Below are positions 62,035-64,000 of a stretch of 64,000 bases of DNA, in pieces (the first letter of the stretch is position 1; every line of letters begins with the position of its first letter). This stretch comes from Exiguobacterium sp. 9-2. GTDB taxonomy: Bacteria > Bacillota > Bacilli > Exiguobacteriales > Exiguobacteriaceae. Both the position numbers and the translations under genes were made by a program. The notes beneath the pieces were generated by a model. It worked only from the letters and a program-made list of their open reading frames with translations. It made no database searches and was not told the DNA's origin. The DNA is taken from positions 584,001 to 648,000 of the forward strand of contig NZ_CP142850.1 in assembly GCF_036287235.1 (NCBI RefSeq), written 5' to 3'.

Positions 62035-63409
62035 AAATATCATCCTTTTCAATCGAACCAATGTGTGAAAGAGCTTGTAACATCGGTGATAGTTTAGTTT
62101 CCGTCTCTGCTAGCTCGCTGTCGAAATGAGAACCTTCAACAAGACCGCAACCGGCATAAAGAATGACAGCCCGTTCCGTAAATAATCCAGAGCGAATGGC
62201 AACAATGAATTCCCCATCATCCTGTCCGTTCATCCAACCGACGGGTGAACCGTACCAACCCCGTTCGAACGTTTCAATCTCTTGGATCGCATCGACCGCT
62301 AATTGCTTTGGCTCGCCACCAAGTGCAGGTGTCGGATGAAGTTTCTCAATCAGTTGGAATAACGTGACATCTGCTTTTAAACGCGCTGTGATCGGTGTAT
62401 AGAGATGTTGGATATGACGATTTTTTAAGAGAATCGGGGTATCCGGACAATCCAGTTGCTCTGAAAAAGCAGATAACGTCCGTTCGATCGAATCAGCGAC
62501 AATCCCGTGCTCCATTCGGTTCTTTTGATCTTGTAATAACGATTGACCGAGTGCCTCATCCATCTCATCCGTCGCGTGGCGCGGTGCAGAACCGGCGACG
62601 GCTGCTGTCTCAAGGCGACGTCCACGTTTTTGGACGAGTCGTTCCGGTGTGGCTCCGATAAAGGCCTCTTCCGGATTCGGCTGGAAGCAGAAGACATAGC
62701 TACCGGGCTGCGTATCTTCGAGTTCAGCAACGACGGCGGCTACATCAAGTGGGCGGTCCAGTTCGTAGACGACTTCCCGCGCCAAAACGATTTTTTCAAG
62801 TGTTGTCTCCAAGTAATGCATCGCTTGTTGAAACGAGGCTTCAAAGGCTTCATTTCCATCCCGAGATAGACGTAAACGCGTGACGCCTGTCGAAGTCGGT
62901 GTTTGCGGTTGATTAACTTTGGCGAAATCAAGTGCGAGCTGATTTAAGATTGAATCGACTTGATCCATCGGTTCAACACGGGCAAAGATCGTCACGCGTG
63001 TCTTACCATCTTGCTCTAAGAATAAAAACTTCGGAATCGTCATCGAAGCGTCTCCAAAGGAAGACCAGCGATAATCCGGTTGGTTAAGTTCAGTGAAAGA
63101 GAATCCGCTGAACGCAAATAAATCATGACCGACATGGTCGCGATTCACATTTGTCCATTGCGATTGAATTCGTAAAAAACGATCCGTTCCTGAAGCCTGA
63201 AGTTGTTGTACGATGCCAAACCCAATGGCCCGCATCGAGCGATCAGGTGTCGCGAAATAAAATCGTTCCTCGATACCCTGTTCGAGAGAACGCATGTCAG
63301 TTGCTTCGATTTCCCATGAATACGAAGCAAGTATAGGTCGTTGTGAGGCATTCGCCTGACTGACGGCCTGTTCGATACACTGTTTTAGCTCTTGTTGAGC
63401 GTAAGCCAT
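62024..63409 (-). CDS. menF: Isochorismate synthase, MenF
   Basis: 461-aa chorismate-utilising enzyme, first step of menaquinone synthesis. Family motifs: IVLAREVVYEL, YVFCFQPNPEEAFIGATPERLV, ETAAVAGSAPRH, KNRMEHGIV, HPTPALGGEP (general acid region) and VAIRSGLF. Two ATG starts are possible, 63418 (only two bases from GGGGG) and 63409; I take 63409 for spacing. It heads the menF-D-H-B operon, divergent from menA. Confidence 0.93.
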   Translation of the reverse strand: MAYAQQELKQCIEQAVSQANASQRPILASYSWEIEATDMRSLEQGIEERFYFATPDRSMRAIGFGIVQQLQASGTDRFLRIQSQWTNVNRDHVGHDLFAFSGFSFTELNQPDYRWSSFGDASMTIPKFLFLEQDGKTRVTIFARVEPMDQVDSILNQLALDFAKVNQPQTPTSTGVTRLRLSRDGNEAFEASFQQAMHYLETTLEKIVLAREVVYELDRPLDVAAVVAELEDTQPGSYVFCFQPNPEEAFIGATPERLVQKRGRRLETAAVAGSAPRHATDEMDEALGQSLLQDQKNRMEHGIVADSIERTLSAFSEQLDCPDTPILLKNRHIQHLYTPITARLKADVTLFQLIEKLHPTPALGGEPKQLAVDAIQEIETFERGWYGSPVGWMNGQDDGEFIVAIRSGLFTERAVILYAGCGLVEGSHFDSELAETETKLSPMLQALSHIGSIEKDDIYVD

Positions 63410-63451
63410 ACCGCTCATTGCCCCCTAGTCTGTAGATACTGTGATATGTTT

Positions 63452-63466
63452 CACTTATTCTAAGTG
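63452..63466. promoter_or_regulatory. Palindrome in the menF-menA gap
   Basis: CACTTATTCTAAGTG: six-base arms around TTC. On the minus strand it forms part of TACACTTAGA, and the same ten bases recur on the plus strand at the menA -10 region (about 63541-63550). Possible operator for a common regulator of the divergent men genes. Confidence 0.4.
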
Positions 63467-63516
63467 TAAACTTTTTGCGGACAAAAAAGAAGGAATAAGC
63501 TATCTTGGATTGAACA

Positions 63517-63546
63517 TTGACATCAAAAAACGAAACCCGCTACACT
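63517..63546 (+). promoter_or_regulatory. menA promoter
   Basis: TTGACA, 18 bases, TACACT, 22 bases before the menA start codon. Confidence 0.7.
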
Positions 63547-63568
63547 TAGACAGGAAAGGGGTTATTAT

Positions 63569-64000
63569 ATGAATAAATCAATCGCTGTCTATTGGCGAAT
63601 GACACGACCGCATACACTGACAGCAAGTTTTGTTCCGGTCGTCGTCGGTACGGCAGTTGTCGCACCACGTGTGGAATCGATACGCTTGGATTTGTTCGTA
63701 GCGATGTTAATCGCATCGATGTTGATTCAAATCGCAACGAATCTGTTCAATGAATACTACGATTACAAACGTGGTTTAGATACAGAGGAATCGGTCGGAA
63801 TCGGTGGATCAATCGTACGTGATGGATTCAAGCCAGGTACGATTCTTGCATTTGCACTTACGTTGTATGGCATTTCCGCACTACTCGGTGTGTATCTATG
63901 CATCGAGACTTCGTGGTGGTTGCTTGTCGTAGGACTCATCTCGATGTTCGTCGGATATATTTACACCGGAGGACCACTACCGATCGCGTATACACCGTTT
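63569..64000 (+). CDS. menA: 1,4-Dihydroxy-2-naphthoate polyprenyltransferase, 3' end missing
   Basis: First 144 codons of a UbiA-family membrane enzyme that attaches the isoprenoid tail to DHNA. The prenyl diphosphate site NLFNEYYDYKRGLDT (NxxxDxxxD form) follows a start with MTRPHTLTASFVPVVVGTAV, both typical for MenA. Three to four membrane segments are within the window. AGGAAAGGGG lies upstream of the ATG. Divergent from menF, as in Bacillus; the gene continues past the window end. Confidence 0.95.
   Translation, partial: MNKSIAVYWRMTRPHTLTASFVPVVVGTAVVAPRVESIRLDLFVAMLIASMLIQIATNLFNEYYDYKRGLDTEESVGIGGSIVRDGFKPGTILAFALTLYGISALLGVYLCIETSWWLLVVGLISMFVGYIYTGGPLPIAYTPF

Noticed and set aside
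1-64000. CRISPR arrays, insertion sequences, prophage or integrative elements
   Set aside because: No regularly spaced repeats, transposase, integrase or phage structural genes were seen, and gene order is of the ordinary chromosomal kind throughout.

Overview
The window looks like a chromosomal segment of a low-to-mid GC Bacilli species. Gene content, the Bacillus-style operon orders (arg-carAB-argF, liaIHFSR, menFDHB-EC), a T-box in front of asnA, Gly-rich CshA and TagD-type teichoic acid genes all fit Exiguobacterium or a close relative. That genus call is an inference from gene content, not a database match. I see no phage, insertion sequence, CRISPR array or rRNA. One tRNA gene (Gly, anticodon UCC) is present.

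Layout. 1-5.9 kb: end of an arginine operon (argD-carA-carB-argF). 5.9-10.8 kb: MBL hydrolase, tRNA-Gly, an Imm11-like gene coupled to an unknown partner, and fhs with an alpha/beta hydrolase. 11.0-23.1 kb: parts of a CUT1 sugar import system (two permeases; a lipoprotein binding protein; a YesM/YesN-type two-component system) scattered among asnA (T-box), DedA, a K+/H+ antiporter, a purine permease and deoD. The separated transporter units share a 17-bp upstream motif, and two of the three units carry CcpA cre sites. 23.2-27.4 kb: aldehyde dehydrogenase and a teichoic acid cluster with tagD between two glycerophosphotransferases. 27.6-30.8 kb: Fnr followed by a ba3-type oxidase operon that begins with a 37-aa subunit IIa gene and has an Fnr box about 41 bp before its predicted start of transcription.

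30.9-34.4 kb: complete liaIHFSR envelope-stress operon (minus strand). 34.6-37.7 kb: rsgA and an ABC-F resistance-type gene whose leader has a short upstream ORF, an intrinsic terminator and a competing pairing, i.e. a likely ribosome-mediated attenuator. 37.7-40.7 kb: pflBA with two near-identical Rex/Fnr-like operators. 41-56 kb: two DEAD-box helicase genes, two GGDEF proteins in tandem, YfmR-like ABC-F, PlsC, several small unknown genes, CvfB, a YkuI-like degenerate EAL protein and a methionine aminopeptidase. 56.3-64 kb: menaquinone genes menF-D-H-B, then menE-C, with menA divergent and cut by the window end.

Taken together the segment links arginine/pyrimidine precursor supply, sugar uptake, respiration (menaquinone, ba3 oxidase), anaerobic fermentation (pfl, Fnr, Rex-like sites), cell-wall stress and c-di-GMP signalling. 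The strongest candidates for follow-up are the ABC-F leader attenuator, the dispersed sugar regulon with a shared motif, the Fnr/ba3 arrangement, the structured cshA leader and the orphan Imm11-like pair.
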